Below are positions 18,428 through 28,603 of a stretch of DNA of 64,000 nt, in pieces. This DNA comes from Staphylococcus ureilyticus. GTDB taxonomy: Bacteria; Bacillota; Bacilli; Staphylococcales; Staphylococcaceae. A program made the position numbers and the translations under genes. The DNA lies in the NCBI RefSeq assembly GCF_002902235.1, contig NZ_PPRL01000084.1, forward strand, positions 46,784 through 110,783. The letters run 5' to 3'. Within the stretch, counting starts at the first letter, position 1. Each line of letters starts with the position of its first letter. Below the pieces are notes generated by a model that was not told the origin of the DNA, did no database searches, and was given only the letters and a program-made list of their open reading frames with translations.

Positions 18428-20119
18428 TTAATCATCTTTGTTTTTGGTATCTTTAACATGGTTTTTGTCATTATCGTTATGATTACTTGGTTCCTTTTCT
18501 TCTATCGGGGCATCCTCATCGGTTTCTAAATGATTTGTTTCGCGTTCTTCTAGTGGTATAGAATAATCTTTATCATCATTGATGTAGGTCATTTTAAAGT
18601 GTTCCGTTGGTTCTCTTCTCAATGCACGCATTAAAGAAAAAATCATGAGTAATAAAATAATTGAAAATGGTAGACCTGTTACAACTGAGGCAGTTTGTAA
18701 ACTTGTTAAACCACCTGCAATTGTCATAGAAACAGATATAGCACCAATTAATATGCCCCAAATAATTTTATGTTTGATTTTAGGATTAGCAATACCACCA
18801 GTTGCCATACCCGCAACAATATGTGTAGTAGAATCAGCACTCGTAATGATAAATATAAAGATAAGTGCGATTGCTAATGCACTTGTGATGTCAGCAATAG
18901 GAAATTTGGATAATAATTCAAAAAGTGCAACAGTATAATCCTTGTCGACAATATTAGCGATATTGTCGTTACCATTCAATGCTATTTTAACAGCTGTACC
19001 ACCAAATCCAGCTATCCAAGTAAACGAAATTAAAGGTGGGATAATTAATACACCAATAACAAATTCTCTAATCGTTCTACCGCGAGAGACACGAGCTACG
19101 AAACCACCAATAAACGGTGACCAAGATATAACCCATGCCCAATAGAAAACAGTCCATTGTTGTATCCAACTGTTATCGCCTGTATATGGGCTGATGCGTA
19201 AACTATATTCAATGAAATGACGTAGATAATCACCGATTGCTAATGTATAAGATTCTAAAATAAATTTAAAATCACCAAAAATAAACATGAAGATAAGTAA
19301 TATTGCGCCTAAGCCAATATTGATATTACTTAACCATTTTACACCTCTATTTAAACCAGTAATCGCTGATGTTAAAAAAATACCTACCATTAAGATAGTG
19401 ATTGATATTTTGGTAACATTATTGTTAGGAACGTTAAAGACATGTTGTAGCCCACCACTAATTTGCATAATACCTAAACCAATAGATGTGGCAATCCCCA
19501 TTACTGTAGCTATAATGGCTAATACATCTATCACATTTCTATATGGTCGTTTGTAAGATTCACCAAATACAGGTTCCATCGCCGTTGAAATGAGCCCATC
19601 ACGTTTTTTTCTAAATTGGAAGTACGCCACTGTTAAACCGGCAATTGCGAAGATAGACCATTGAGAAATACCCCAATGAAAAAAAGTATAGCCCATAGCA
19701 ACACGCGCTGATTCTGATGAAGCGTCTGGCGTTTTTCCAGGAAATGGAGAGTGTAAATAATGCGTTAGTGGTTCTGCTACACCCCAAAATACAATGCCGA
19801 CACCCAAACCTGCAGAAAAGAGCATCCCAATCCAAGACATCATAGAAAATTCTGGAGCTTCATTATCATCACCCAATTTAAAGCGACCATAACGTGAAAT
19901 GGCTAACGCAATTAAAAATATATCTAAAATAAAAATAATTACTAAAAACAGCCATCCAAAACTATTTGCTATATAATCGTAGACTTGTTGTGCGTGATTT
20001 CCAAAACTTTTAGGGAAAATACCTGCAATTAATGTAATAAGTACAATAATTGCAACAGATATCATATAAACAAGATTTCTATGTTTCTTCTTTCTGTCGT
20101 GTGCATTTTTGTCACTCAT
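18428..20119 (-). CDS. BCCT family betaine/carnitine/choline transporter
   Basis: A 563-residue secondary carrier with 12 membrane segments for trimethylammonium compounds. Conserved features seen are MMSWIGMLFSAGLGVGIVFWG with the Gly-rich stretch near residue 100, the family signature WAWVISWSPFIGGFVARVSRG near 330, and TSADSTTHI near 430. The last 70 residues form a highly charged acidic tail (ERETNHLETDEDAPIEEKEP and onward), which in this family can take part in osmotic regulation. It is similar to staphylococcal CudT/BetT-type carriers. A second BCCT gene lies at 35687. The AAAGGGATGA ribosome binding site lies rather far (about 14 bases) from the ATG. Confidence 0.9.
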   Translation of the reverse strand: MSDKNAHDRKKKHRNLVYMISVAIIVLITLIAGIFPKSFGNHAQQVYDYIANSFGWLFLVIIFILDIFLIALAISRYGRFKLGDDNEAPEFSMMSWIGMLFSAGLGVGIVFWGVAEPLTHYLHSPFPGKTPDASSESARVAMGYTFFHWGISQWSIFAIAGLTVAYFQFRKKRDGLISTAMEPVFGESYKRPYRNVIDVLAIIATVMGIATSIGLGIMQISGGLQHVFNVPNNNVTKISITILMVGIFLTSAITGLNRGVKWLSNINIGLGAILLIFMFIFGDFKFILESYTLAIGDYLRHFIEYSLRISPYTGDNSWIQQWTVFYWAWVISWSPFIGGFVARVSRGRTIREFVIGVLIIPPLISFTWIAGFGGTAVKIALNGNDNIANIVDKDYTVALFELLSKFPIADITSALAIALIFIFIITSADSTTHIVAGMATGGIANPKIKHKIIWGILIGAISVSMTIAGGLTSLQTASVVTGLPFSIILLLMIFSLMRALRREPTEHFKMTYINDDKDYSIPLEERETNHLETDEDAPIEEKEPSNHNDNDKNHVKDTKNKDD

Positions 20120-20291
20120 AATAGTGTTAAATCATCCCTTTGTTTTCATTTATATTAAGAAATTACCCTAATACAATGACACTATTCATTGAAAATGCTA
20201 GTGAATATTATAATATGAATGACGCTGCATGATTCATATTTTTGTGGGTATAGAACATATGAAAAATTATAAATTGCAAAGGAGGTTGCAT

Positions 20292-20729
20292 ATGAAACGT
20301 ACTTTGGAAAAAGTACTAGTTTGGCTAGGAATTTTCATACAATTTGTACTGATTTTTTTAATGGCTATTGCTGCACCATTTTTAAACGATCGGAGTTTTA
20401 AACGTTCATTAATGGATTCTTTTAAAAATCAAGATGCTATTAGCGATAATTTAACTCAAACAGAAACATCACAATTATTAGATAGTATTAGCCAATTATT
20501 TATCGTTGCTTTAGGCTTAGTTATTGTAACGACAATCTTAGCATTAATATTTGCTTTATTAATCAATAAGATACCAAAAACTTCAGGTGTTGTATTTATA
20601 TTACTTGCAATTATCTGTGTGTTTACATTAAATATATTTACAGCATTGTTATGGCTAATTGCAGGCATTATACTGTTAGTTAAAAAACCATATAAACATA
20701 ATAAAAGTCAAAAAGTACATAAAAATTAA
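20292..20729 (+). CDS. DUF4064-type small membrane protein
   Basis: A 145-residue protein with four predicted membrane segments (about 10-30, 72-95, 102-120 and 124-142) separated by a polar loop with repeated Asp/Gln/Ser. It matches the DUF4064 type of staphylococcal membrane proteins. The start at ATG 20292 follows AAAGGAGGTTGC; the longer frame from 20229 is not needed. It ends in a Lys-rich tail (KKPYKHNKSQKVHKN). Function unknown. Confidence 0.7.
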   Translation: MKRTLEKVLVWLGIFIQFVLIFLMAIAAPFLNDRSFKRSLMDSFKNQDAISDNLTQTETSQLLDSISQLFIVALGLVIVTTILALIFALLINKIPKTSGVVFILLAIICVFTLNIFTALLWLIAGIILLVKKPYKHNKSQKVHKN

Positions 20730-20817
20730 ATATTGTTTGTTGACTTGATAAATGTCATTATTTAATGATGGTTGAATTTAATGGACGTTGTAACAATTTA
20801 AATGTGACATTATACGA

Positions 20818-20872
20818 ATTAAACACTTTCTTTAAGTTCATAAATGTAAAAAATTTAAAGAAAGTGTTTTTT
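20818..20872. terminator. Terminator upstream of rocA
   Basis: AAACACTTTCTTTAA pairs with TTTAAAGAAAGTGTTT across a loop of about 19 bases, ending in TTTTTTG. It should end the DUF4064 transcript. Confidence 0.8.
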
Positions 20873-20961
20873 GAAGTCACTTAAACGAATAAATCAAGCG
20901 CAATACAGTTTTTAAAAGTGAAAGTTAGACATAAAATACGATTTATTTTTATAAAAGTTAT

Positions 20962-20975
20962 TGTAAGCGATTGCA
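20962..20975 (+). promoter_or_regulatory. CcpA cre site upstream of rocA
   Basis: TGTAAGCGATTGCA matches the catabolite-responsive element consensus TGWNANCGNTNNCA at every defined position. It overlaps the likely promoter of rocA, about 90 bases before the start, which fits glucose repression of proline/arginine catabolism. Confidence 0.8.
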
Positions 20976-21064
20976 TTTGTTGTGTGATACCTATACAATG
21001 AAAATAAGAATGGAATTTTTCCATTTTAGTTTTCTATTTACAAACTTACATGGGGGTAGAAAAA

Positions 21065-22609
21065 ATGGTTGTCAACTATACAAATGAACCAGGCATTGAC
21101 TTTACTGATAATAGCAATGTCGAATCATTCAAAGAAGCATTAAAGAAAGTTAAAGGTGAATTAAATCAAAAACTTCCGTTAGTGATTAATGGGGAGAAAA
21201 TTTTTACTAAGGATACATTTCAGTCTATCAATCCTGCGAACACTTCTGAAGTTATTGCTGAAGTATCAAAAGCTACAACAAAAGAAGTAGATAAAGCTTT
21301 TGATGCAGCTAATGAAGCTTATAAATCTTGGAAACGTTGGACGCACAGAGATCGTGCAGAATTTTTAATTAGAGTTGCAGCTATTATTAGACGACGCAAA
21401 GAAGAAATATCAGCAGTGATGGTGTATGAAGCTGGTAAACCATGGGATGAAGCAGTTGGTGACGCAGCTGAAGGTATTGATTTTATCGAATATTATGCTA
21501 GATCAATGATGGAATTAGCAGACGGTAAACCAGTATTAGATAGAGAAGGCGAACACAATAAATATTTTTATAAACCAATTGGTACTGGGGTAACAATCCC
21601 ACCATGGAACTTCCCATTTGCAATTATGACGGGTACTACTTTAGCGCCAGTTGTTGCTGGTAATACAGTACTTTTAAAACCTGCAGAAGATACCCCGTTA
21701 ACAGCGTATAAATTAATGGAAGTATTAGAAGAAGCAGGTTTACCAAAAGGTGTTGTGAATTTTGTACCAGGTGATCCAAAAGAAATTGGCGACTATCTTG
21801 TTGATAGTGTTCATACGCACTTTGTTACGTTTACAGGTTCACGCGCAACAGGTACACGAATCTTTGAAAGAGCTGCAAAAGTTCAAGAAGGACAGCAATT
21901 TTTAAAACGTGTTATCGCTGAGATGGGCGGTAAAGATGCGATTGTTGTTGACAAAGAGATCGATACAGACTTGGCAGCAGAATCTATTGTTTCATCAGCG
22001 TTTGGCTTCTCAGGTCAAAAATGTTCTGCTTGTTCACGTGCGATCGTTCATCAAGATGTATATGATGAAGTATTAGAAAAAGCAGTTAAACTTACACAAG
22101 ATTTAACTTTAGGAAATACAGAAAATAACACTTCAATGGGACCAGTTATTAACCAAAAACAATTTGATAAAATTAAAAATTATATCGAAATTGGTAAAAA
22201 AGAAGGTAAGTTAGAACAAGGTGGCGGTACAGATGGTGCTACTGGTTACTTTGTTGAACCTACGATTTTCTCTGGTCTTAAATCAAGCGATCAAATCATG
22301 CAAGAAGAAATCTTTGGACCTGTTGTTGGTTTTGTAAAAGGAAAAGATTTTAATGAGTTATTAGAAATCGCTAATGACACAGATTATGGATTAACAGGTG
22401 CAGTTATTACTAATAATCGCGAAAACTGGATTGAAGCTGTTAAAGAATATGACGTTGGTAACTTATACCTAAACCGTGGTTGTACTGCAGCGGTTGTTGG
22501 TTATCATCCTTTTGGTGGTTTCAAAATGTCTGGTACAGATGCAAAAACAGGTAGCCCAGATTATCTATTACATTTCTTAGAACAAAAAGTTGTTTCAGAA
22601 ATGTTTTAA
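21065..22609 (+). CDS. rocA: 1-pyrroline-5-carboxylate dehydrogenase RocA
   Basis: A 514-residue NAD-dependent aldehyde dehydrogenase converting pyrroline-5-carboxylate (glutamate semialdehyde) to glutamate, the last step of proline and arginine breakdown. It is near-identical in layout to S. aureus RocA. Seen: [20 protein letters not shown] (NAD site), [12 protein letters not shown] with the catalytic Glu, and [16 protein letters not shown] carrying the catalytic Cys. The start [10 protein letters not shown] at 21065 gives the length of the S. aureus protein; GGGGG at 21053-21057 serves as ribosome binding site. The preceding cre site suggests CcpA control. Confidence 0.96.
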   Translation: MVVNYTNEPGIDFTDNSNVESFKEALKKVKGELNQKLPLVINGEKIFTKDTFQSINPANTSEVIAEVSKATTKEVDKAFDAANEAYKSWKRWTHRDRAEFLIRVAAIIRRRKEEISAVMVYEAGKPWDEAVGDAAEGIDFIEYYARSMMELADGKPVLDREGEHNKYFYKPIGTGVTIPPWNFPFAIMTGTTLAPVVAGNTVLLKPAEDTPLTAYKLMEVLEEAGLPKGVVNFVPGDPKEIGDYLVDSVHTHFVTFTGSRATGTRIFERAAKVQEGQQFLKRVIAEMGGKDAIVVDKEIDTDLAAESIVSSAFGFSGQKCSACSRAIVHQDVYDEVLEKAVKLTQDLTLGNTENNTSMGPVINQKQFDKIKNYIEIGKKEGKLEQGGGTDGATGYFVEPTIFSGLKSSDQIMQEEIFGPVVGFVKGKDFNELLEIANDTDYGLTGAVITNNRENWIEAVKEYDVGNLYLNRGCTAAVVGYHPFGGFKMSGTDAKTGSPDYLLHFLEQKVVSEMF

Positions 22610-22650
22610 TTGTTAACAATCGGCTAGGATAACATATCTAGTAATATAAA

Positions 22651-22722
22651 GATTCTGGGATAAATCCCAGAAAAATAGCACTCAGATGATTTATTCAATT
22701 CATCTGAGTGCTTCTTTTTATT
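22651..22722. terminator. Tandem hairpin terminators between rocA and the TetR gene
   Basis: First hairpin TTCTGGGAT / ATCCCAGAA (22652-22672), second hairpin GCACTCAGATGA / TCATCTGAGTGC (22678-22711) followed by TTCTTTTTATT. They separate convergent transcripts. Confidence 0.8.
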
Positions 22723-23275
22723 CATCATTAACTTGAATATTAATCATTTTATGAAAAAGTGCATCAATGGCTTGAGGCGACATATTATTATTATTATGTT
22801 CATGCATCCACTCCATAAAACCATATAAGGTAGCACCATAAACATAAAACACTAAATCTATTGGAACGCTTTGGTCAACCGTTATACGGTGTTCGTTTGC
22901 TTTTATATCATTTTGTAGTATACGGATAAAATGATTTTCAACTGTACGTTCAAATTCTTTATCGTCTTCTTGTTTATGCTTTATTTTACTAAATTCATCA
23001 ATGTGTGTAATTGATTGATCTAAGCTAGTAAAAGGGTTATTGATGCGATCTTTAATATCTGTGGAAAAGTAATCTTGAGTTAAGTAAGTCATTAAATAAA
23101 TAAGTAAATCGTATTTATCATAGAAATGCTTATAGAAGGTTGTACGATGAACTAACGCTTCATTGCAAATTTGATTAACAGAAATAGTTGAAAACGCATA
23201 TTTTTCTAATAGTACATATAAGCTTTGAGATAATGCCCGTTTTGTTTTGATTACACGCAAATCTTTTTCATTCAT
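22718..23275 (-). CDS. TetR family transcriptional regulator
   Basis: A 185-residue repressor. The N-terminal HTH spans about residues 9-50 (TKRALSQSLYVLLEKYAFSTISVNQICNEALVHRTTFYKHF), with the RTTFYKHF recognition-helix end typical of the family. The rest is a ligand and dimer domain (TetR_C_7-like). It is divergent from an MmpL/RND exporter across 148 bases, the classic layout for a repressor controlling its neighbouring efflux pump. S. aureus has the same TetR/MmpL pair beside rocA. The inducer is unknown. Confidence 0.88.
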   Translation of the reverse strand: MNEKDLRVIKTKRALSQSLYVLLEKYAFSTISVNQICNEALVHRTTFYKHFYDKYDLLIYLMTYLTQDYFSTDIKDRINNPFTSLDQSITHIDEFSKIKHKQEDDKEFERTVENHFIRILQNDIKANEHRITVDQSVPIDLVFYVYGATLYGFMEWMHEHNNNNMSPQAIDALFHKMINIQVNDE

Positions 23276-23377
23276 TCTACAATTATCCTAATCTGTAGTT
23301 TAAATATACGGAATTGGATATTTAGTTCTTTTTTAAATAGGGTAAATCATTATAAGATGTCAATAGAAATAATCTAC

Positions 23378-23393
23378 AGTATATGTATAAACT
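23378..23393. promoter_or_regulatory. Candidate TetR operator in the tetR-mmpL gap
   Basis: AGTATATGTATAAACT is an imperfect palindrome (AGTnTATnnATAnACT) about 30 bases before the exporter start, overlapping TATA-like -10 candidates. Size and place fit a TetR-family site; there is no direct evidence. Confidence 0.35.
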
Positions 23394-23423
23394 ATAACGT
23401 TGATTAATTAAGGAGGCAATAGT

Positions 23424-25961
23424 TTGGCGAAATTTTTATACAAATTAGGTTCATTTGTTGCAAAGCACAAATGGTGGAGTGTTGTTGCTTGGGTGATTAT
23501 TCTTGCAGCAATTATTATACCGCTTACAATAAGTTCACCTAAGTTTGATAATGATATAACTATGAATGGATTACAGTCATTAGATACGAATGACAAAATA
23601 GAAGACGAATTTGGGCAAGACAGTGAGAAAGCTCAAATTAGAGCAGTCTTTAAAAGTGATTCAGATAATGGCATAGTGAAGCAAGATATGACTAAAGATA
23701 TCAAAGATACATTGAAAGATATTAAAGATGATGATGGAGATATTAAAAATATCTCAGACCCTTATGACAATAAACAAATCAGTGAGGATAAATCGACAGC
23801 CATCGCTGATATTAATTATGATGTGTCTGCAACGTCATTAAAAGAAGATTCAAAAGATAAAGTGAAAGACCAAGTTGAAAAATTAGAAGATGAGCATAAT
23901 GTACAAGTAGAACTGATGGGGACAGGTATGGAATCGACTGAAATTGGCGGTTCTTCTGAATTAATCGGAGTGATTGTCGCATTTGTTGTACTTCTAATTA
24001 CGTTTGGATCGTTTATTGCAGCAGGTATGCCAATCATTAGTGCTTTACTTGGTTTAGGCACGGGTGTAGGTATCATATCGTTATTGACGTATGCATTTGA
24101 TATTCCAAATGTTACTTTAACATTAGCGGTTATGATTGGTTTAGCAGTAGGTATCGATTATGCATTATTTATTTTATTTAGATATCGTCAAATTGTTAAA
24201 AGCGAACCAAATCACATTAAAGCAATAGGTTTAGCTGTAGGAACTGCAGGCAGTGCAGTCATCTTTGCAGGTGTTACAGTTATTATTGCTGTTTGTGGAT
24301 TATCACTTGTTGGTATAGATTTCCTAGCCGTAATGGGCTTCGCTTCTGCAATTAGTGTATTTGTCGCAGTGATTAGTGCATTAACTTTATTACCAGCATT
24401 GATTAGTATTTTCCATAAGCAAATTCATCCTAAACAAACGAAAACTGAGTTTGAGGGAGATGTAGATACGAAATGGTCCAAATTTGTAGTTGGAAAACCA
24501 CTTGCAGCAGTGCTTATTGGACTTATTATCTTAGTTGTAGCTGCTATACCGATTAATGATATGCGTTTAGGTATACCTGATGATGGTATGAAACCAGCGG
24601 ATACAACTCAGAAAAAAGCATATGATATTGTATCTGATAAGTTTGGAGAAGGATATAATGGTCAAATTGCAATGCTTGTCAATGTGAAAGATCAAAATGA
24701 TAATCCTGAAGCGTTGCAAAAAGACTTACAAAGCTTGAGCAAAGATATTAAAGATATGGATAATGTGAAAATGGTTGCACCGCCCCAATTAAGCAAAAAT
24801 AAAGATTATGCATTAGTAGCGGTAATTCCTGATAAAGGTCCAAATGCTAAATCTACCAATGATTTAGTTCATGATTTGAGAGATTATAATGATGATGCGA
24901 GAGACAAATATAATTTCAAAACTGAAGTATCTGGACAAAGTGTAATTAATATAGATATGTCGCAAAAACTAAATGAAGCTATCCCATTATTTGCTGGCGT
25001 AATCGTAGCATTAGCGTTCGTACTATTAATGGTTGTCTTCCGTTCTATCATTATTCCACTAAAAGCAGTTCTAGGTTTCGTCCTTTCTTTAGTGGCAACA
25101 TTAGGCTTTACGACTTTAATAATGCAAGAAGGATTTATGTCTGAACTGTTTGGCGTAGATACAACGGGACCATTACTAGCTTTCTTACCGGTTATTACAA
25201 TTGGCTTGCTCTTTGGTCTGGCGATGGATTACGAAGTATTTCTTATGTCTCGTATTCATGAAGAGTACAGTAAAACAGGTAATAATGAGCACGCGATTAA
25301 AGTAGGTATTAAAGAAAGTGGTCCAGTCGTTGTTGCGGCAGCACTTATTATGTTCAGTGTGTTTATTGCATTCGTCTTCCAAGATGATGTAATGATTAAA
25401 TCTATGGGATTATCACTTGCATTTGGTATATTGTTTGATGCATTTATCGTACGTTTATTATTGATTCCTGCGTTGACACAATTATTTGGAAAAGCGTCTT
25501 GGTATATGCCTGCATGGTTAAATAGAATATTACCTCACGTAGATATTGAAGGGCATGCTTTACAAGGCGAGATGCCTGCATCTAATTATTCACGTATCAA
25601 TCAGTCTGCTGGTAATGATAGTTATGATCGTACATTTAGCATTCGCAAACAACAAAACGCGTACAATGGAGAAACTAATACGATATCTGTAGATCAAAAA
25701 ACAAAAAGGCTATATAACGAAATTGCACAACAAACAACACAACAAGCATTCTTATATGAAGCTTTAAAATCATATAAAGAAGATTTAACACAGTTGCAAA
25801 ATGATAGTGAACAATCAACATCCTTCGCTACACACGTAGAGAATAAAAACGAAAGTACGCGTGACCGTGAAGATGATGAAATTGTTAAGCTATTAGCACA
25901 ACAAAGTGAAAACATTCGACATTTAAATGAACTAATTGAAAAAACAATTAATAAAAAGTAA
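23424..25961 (+). CDS. MmpL/RND family membrane exporter
   Basis: An 845-residue RND-superfamily exporter of the MmpL type. Two homologous halves each have one membrane segment, an extracytoplasmic domain and five further segments; the GIDYALF (near residue 240) and AMDYEVFL (near 600) motifs carry the proton-relay Asp and Tyr. The start codon is TTG at 23424 behind AGGAGG. After the last membrane segment (about residue 690) comes a roughly 140-residue hydrophilic tail rich in Gln, Asn and Glu with a probable coiled coil (TKRLYNEIAQQTTQQAFLYE and onward). Substrates are probably lipids or lipophilic drugs. The adjacent TetR is the likely repressor. Confidence 0.9.
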   Translation: MAKFLYKLGSFVAKHKWWSVVAWVIILAAIIIPLTISSPKFDNDITMNGLQSLDTNDKIEDEFGQDSEKAQIRAVFKSDSDNGIVKQDMTKDIKDTLKDIKDDDGDIKNISDPYDNKQISEDKSTAIADINYDVSATSLKEDSKDKVKDQVEKLEDEHNVQVELMGTGMESTEIGGSSELIGVIVAFVVLLITFGSFIAAGMPIISALLGLGTGVGIISLLTYAFDIPNVTLTLAVMIGLAVGIDYALFILFRYRQIVKSEPNHIKAIGLAVGTAGSAVIFAGVTVIIAVCGLSLVGIDFLAVMGFASAISVFVAVISALTLLPALISIFHKQIHPKQTKTEFEGDVDTKWSKFVVGKPLAAVLIGLIILVVAAIPINDMRLGIPDDGMKPADTTQKKAYDIVSDKFGEGYNGQIAMLVNVKDQNDNPEALQKDLQSLSKDIKDMDNVKMVAPPQLSKNKDYALVAVIPDKGPNAKSTNDLVHDLRDYNDDARDKYNFKTEVSGQSVINIDMSQKLNEAIPLFAGVIVALAFVLLMVVFRSIIIPLKAVLGFVLSLVATLGFTTLIMQEGFMSELFGVDTTGPLLAFLPVITIGLLFGLAMDYEVFLMSRIHEEYSKTGNNEHAIKVGIKESGPVVVAAALIMFSVFIAFVFQDDVMIKSMGLSLAFGILFDAFIVRLLLIPALTQLFGKASWYMPAWLNRILPHVDIEGHALQGEMPASNYSRINQSAGNDSYDRTFSIRKQQNAYNGETNTISVDQKTKRLYNEIAQQTTQQAFLYEALKSYKEDLTQLQNDSEQSTSFATHVENKNESTRDREDDEIVKLLAQQSENIRHLNELIEKTINKK

Positions 25962-26320
25962 AAATTCCGGGAATTAACACTGTTCTCAGAAAAATACTAA
26001 TCCGTTGTGTACGGATTAGTATTTTTTTTATATTTATAATATTCCTAGAGCTAAAGTTTTTTTAAAAGTCTGTTGGAGTATCGTTCGATTCTGTATCTAC
26101 TTTACTTGAAGTGTTAAAGCATACCAGTTTAACACACTTTAACATCGTTTTAGCATATCCATAAATTAGCAAGATATATTAAGCACATAAATGACCGTCA
26201 ACAAAATCAGAGACTTTATTTGAAGATAGGTAGATTTTTGTCCAATTAACGACAAATTAAAATCAAAATAGCAAATACGCACTTATTTTATTAAAATATA
26301 TTTTAATAAAGAGGTGTGTT
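25962..26320. other. Intergenic stretch with the mmpL terminator
   Basis: The terminator at 25990-26031 is followed by about 290 bases of AT-rich sequence with no gene, ending in the promoter region and GAGGTGTG ribosome binding site of the AraC gene. Confidence 0.5.
25990..26031 (+). terminator. Terminator of the MmpL gene
   Basis: Perfect stem AAAATACTAATCCG / CGGATTAGTATTTT with a short loop and an eight-base T run. Confidence 0.92.
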
Positions 26321-28603
26321 ATGGAAAAATTTTATGATATCGAATTTAATCCAAGCAATAATTCAGTATTTAATTTTAATGATGGTGTACGTATCGTTCT
26401 CGTATTAAAAAATAAATTAAAATTTGTCAGTGGGACTAGTATTCATAAATTTCAAGCAGGTGATGTTTTTATTATCAATCATCGAGAGCGTTATCGACTG
26501 ATTGAGGAGGATGACACTTTATATACCGCTATTCATTTGAAAGCATCGTATTTAAAACAATATATCAGTGATTATAATGATAAAGTATATATTTTAAATT
26601 CCCAGACATTGCAAAACGTCATTTATCAACAAATTCTGAATGTTGTGGCTAAGATAGGTGTCGTCTATATTCGAAAAGGTAAATTTTATAGATTATATAT
26701 GGAACAACTGTTAATTGACTTAATGTTTATGATTGTAAGATATTTACCAGCTTATGAAAATATAAATCATGAACATCATGTCAATGATCATCGTCTAGCA
26801 TTTGTATGTAAATATATTGAAAGAAATTTCACCAAACCAATCACGTTAAGTGAAGTAGCTGAAAAGGTGCATTTAAGTCACACATATTTGTCTAAATTAT
26901 TTACAAAACATATGGGTATCGGTTTCAATCACTATGTTAACCATATTAGAATTGAACATTGTAAAAATGACTTAATACAAACAGATGATGCTATTACTCA
27001 AATTGCTTTTAAAAATGGCTTTAGTAACTCTAATATGCTGTTGAAATATTTTAAATTAGACACAGCATTAACGCCTTCGCAATATAGAAAAAAATATCAG
27101 GTAGAAGATATAGTGAGCACCGCCGAAAAAACCACTGAGTCAGAAAACTATCAAATGTATCTATACTATTTAAATTCTTATATACAACAAACGCTAGGTA
27201 CTATGATCCAATCCCCCTATAATCAAAAAGTTATTGATATTACATTGAATTACGATCAAACACACGATTTATCAGATTATAACCATGTGATTCAAATTGG
27301 TAGTTTTGATACATTGCGCCTTCAAAGATACAGAAAACAACTGATAGAAGTGCAACAATTTTTAGGCTTGGATCATGTTTTGATTAAAGATCCTATTTTA
27401 AAAGGCTACATTGATCATAAAGTTATTGAAAGTGATGAACTTATTCCTACTATGCATCCTTATATGAAAGTAGATGAATGCTTAAGTTTTTTATTTGAAC
27501 ATCACATAGGTTTAGGAATTGAAATTGATCCTCCAACATTACCATCCCAATTTGCGGAATATACAAAAGAATTAAGATTTTTATTAGAGCATATTTATAA
27601 TACTGTGCCGAATAGACAACAATTCAAATTAGTCATTTACTTGAAGGGCAAAAAAGCCAATATGCTATTAAAAATAATAATGTTATTTAAGGAATACTTT
27701 GAACATACTCAGATTATACTTAATACGGATATCACTGATATTAATGAAGTGACAACTGCCCAACAAATCTTGGATAGTTCCAGTGAAGATGTTGATAGTA
27801 TAGCGTTTAGCGCAAACCAAAATGATATTATTAATTTCAAATCAATTGAAAGCCAACAGTATGATTTAGCTAAAAGACATATCATAGAACAGTATAATAA
27901 GATCACTGAACGATTTAATATAAAAGGAAAAGATGTTTCAATTGTCCTACTTAATTGGAACACTTTAACAGGTAATACAAGCCTTACAAATGGTGAATAT
28001 TTTAGAGCAGGTATCATATTTGAGCAATTGATTGATATGAATCATCAAATTAACGCAATTGGGTATTGGCTCAATCACGAATTACACCATCAATATAATT
28101 CAAATGAGGTTACTTCTGAATTAAATGGTATTGATTTATATCATCAGTTTGATGGAAAAAGACCTGCATTTTTTACAAGTATGTTTTTTAAAAAATTATT
28201 TAATCAAGTACTTTTTAAAAATGAAGACTGTATGGTTGTAGGACAGAGTGATCATTTTCAAATCGTAATATGGGATGCAGAACATTACAATCCATATTAT
28301 ATGACGAATGAACAAACAGATTATTTAAGTCATAAAGAGTATCAACTCAATATATTAAATGCTACTACTGGATCATATAAAATAAAACATTTAACACTAG
28401 ATAAAAATAATGGTGCGCTTTATCAAGTTTGGCAACAGTACAATACACAACATGGTATGGATATAGAAACAATTAATTATGTGAATAGAATCTCTTACCC
28501 TAAATTAGATGTCAGTGAAGTTGATGTCGTAGATACGATATCTTATCATTTGAAATTACAAACCAACGCCATACAGATAATTGAATTTAAAAAATACTTT
28601 TAA
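26321..28603 (+). CDS. Large AraC family regulator (Rsp/Rbf type) with GH39-like C-terminal region
   Basis: A 760-residue regulator. Residues 1-150 resemble a cupin-type sensor (RIVLVLKNKLKFVSG, FQAGDVFIINH). The double HTH of AraC spans about 165-265 (ITLSEVAEKVHLSHTYLSKLF, then ITQIAFKNGFSNSNMLLKYFK and PSQYRKKY). The remaining roughly 490 residues resemble a GH39 glycosidase barrel: YWLNHELHHQ and GKRPAFFTSMFFKKLF match its C-terminal blocks. The place of the nucleophile motif (TEWN or TEFN in active enzymes) reads LLNWN at 543-547, so the catalytic Glu is replaced by Asn545. Staphylococcal Rsp and Rbf have a similar overall size. It lies ahead of a NorB-like exporter. Confidence 0.82.
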   Translation: MEKFYDIEFNPSNNSVFNFNDGVRIVLVLKNKLKFVSGTSIHKFQAGDVFIINHRERYRLIEEDDTLYTAIHLKASYLKQYISDYNDKVYILNSQTLQNVIYQQILNVVAKIGVVYIRKGKFYRLYMEQLLIDLMFMIVRYLPAYENINHEHHVNDHRLAFVCKYIERNFTKPITLSEVAEKVHLSHTYLSKLFTKHMGIGFNHYVNHIRIEHCKNDLIQTDDAITQIAFKNGFSNSNMLLKYFKLDTALTPSQYRKKYQVEDIVSTAEKTTESENYQMYLYYLNSYIQQTLGTMIQSPYNQKVIDITLNYDQTHDLSDYNHVIQIGSFDTLRLQRYRKQLIEVQQFLGLDHVLIKDPILKGYIDHKVIESDELIPTMHPYMKVDECLSFLFEHHIGLGIEIDPPTLPSQFAEYTKELRFLLEHIYNTVPNRQQFKLVIYLKGKKANMLLKIIMLFKEYFEHTQIILNTDITDINEVTTAQQILDSSSEDVDSIAFSANQNDIINFKSIESQQYDLAKRHIIEQYNKITERFNIKGKDVSIVLLNWNTLTGNTSLTNGEYFRAGIIFEQLIDMNHQINAIGYWLNHELHHQYNSNEVTSELNGIDLYHQFDGKRPAFFTSMFFKKLFNQVLFKNEDCMVVGQSDHFQIVIWDAEHYNPYYMTNEQTDYLSHKEYQLNILNATTGSYKIKHLTLDKNNGALYQVWQQYNTQHGMDIETINYVNRISYPKLDVSEVDVVDTISYHLKLQTNAIQIIEFKKYF

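Larger units (their letters stand above)
20730..21064. other. Intergenic stretch before rocA
   Basis: Contains the terminator at 20818-20872 and the cre site at 20962-20975 upstream of rocA. A TACAAT near 20992 is a possible -10. No gene is seen. Confidence 0.6.

Noticed and set aside
18293-18529. A 78-codon plus-strand frame ending in a hydrophobic segment
   Set aside because: Its second half overlaps the end of the BCCT gene in antisense and no ribosome binding site precedes it.
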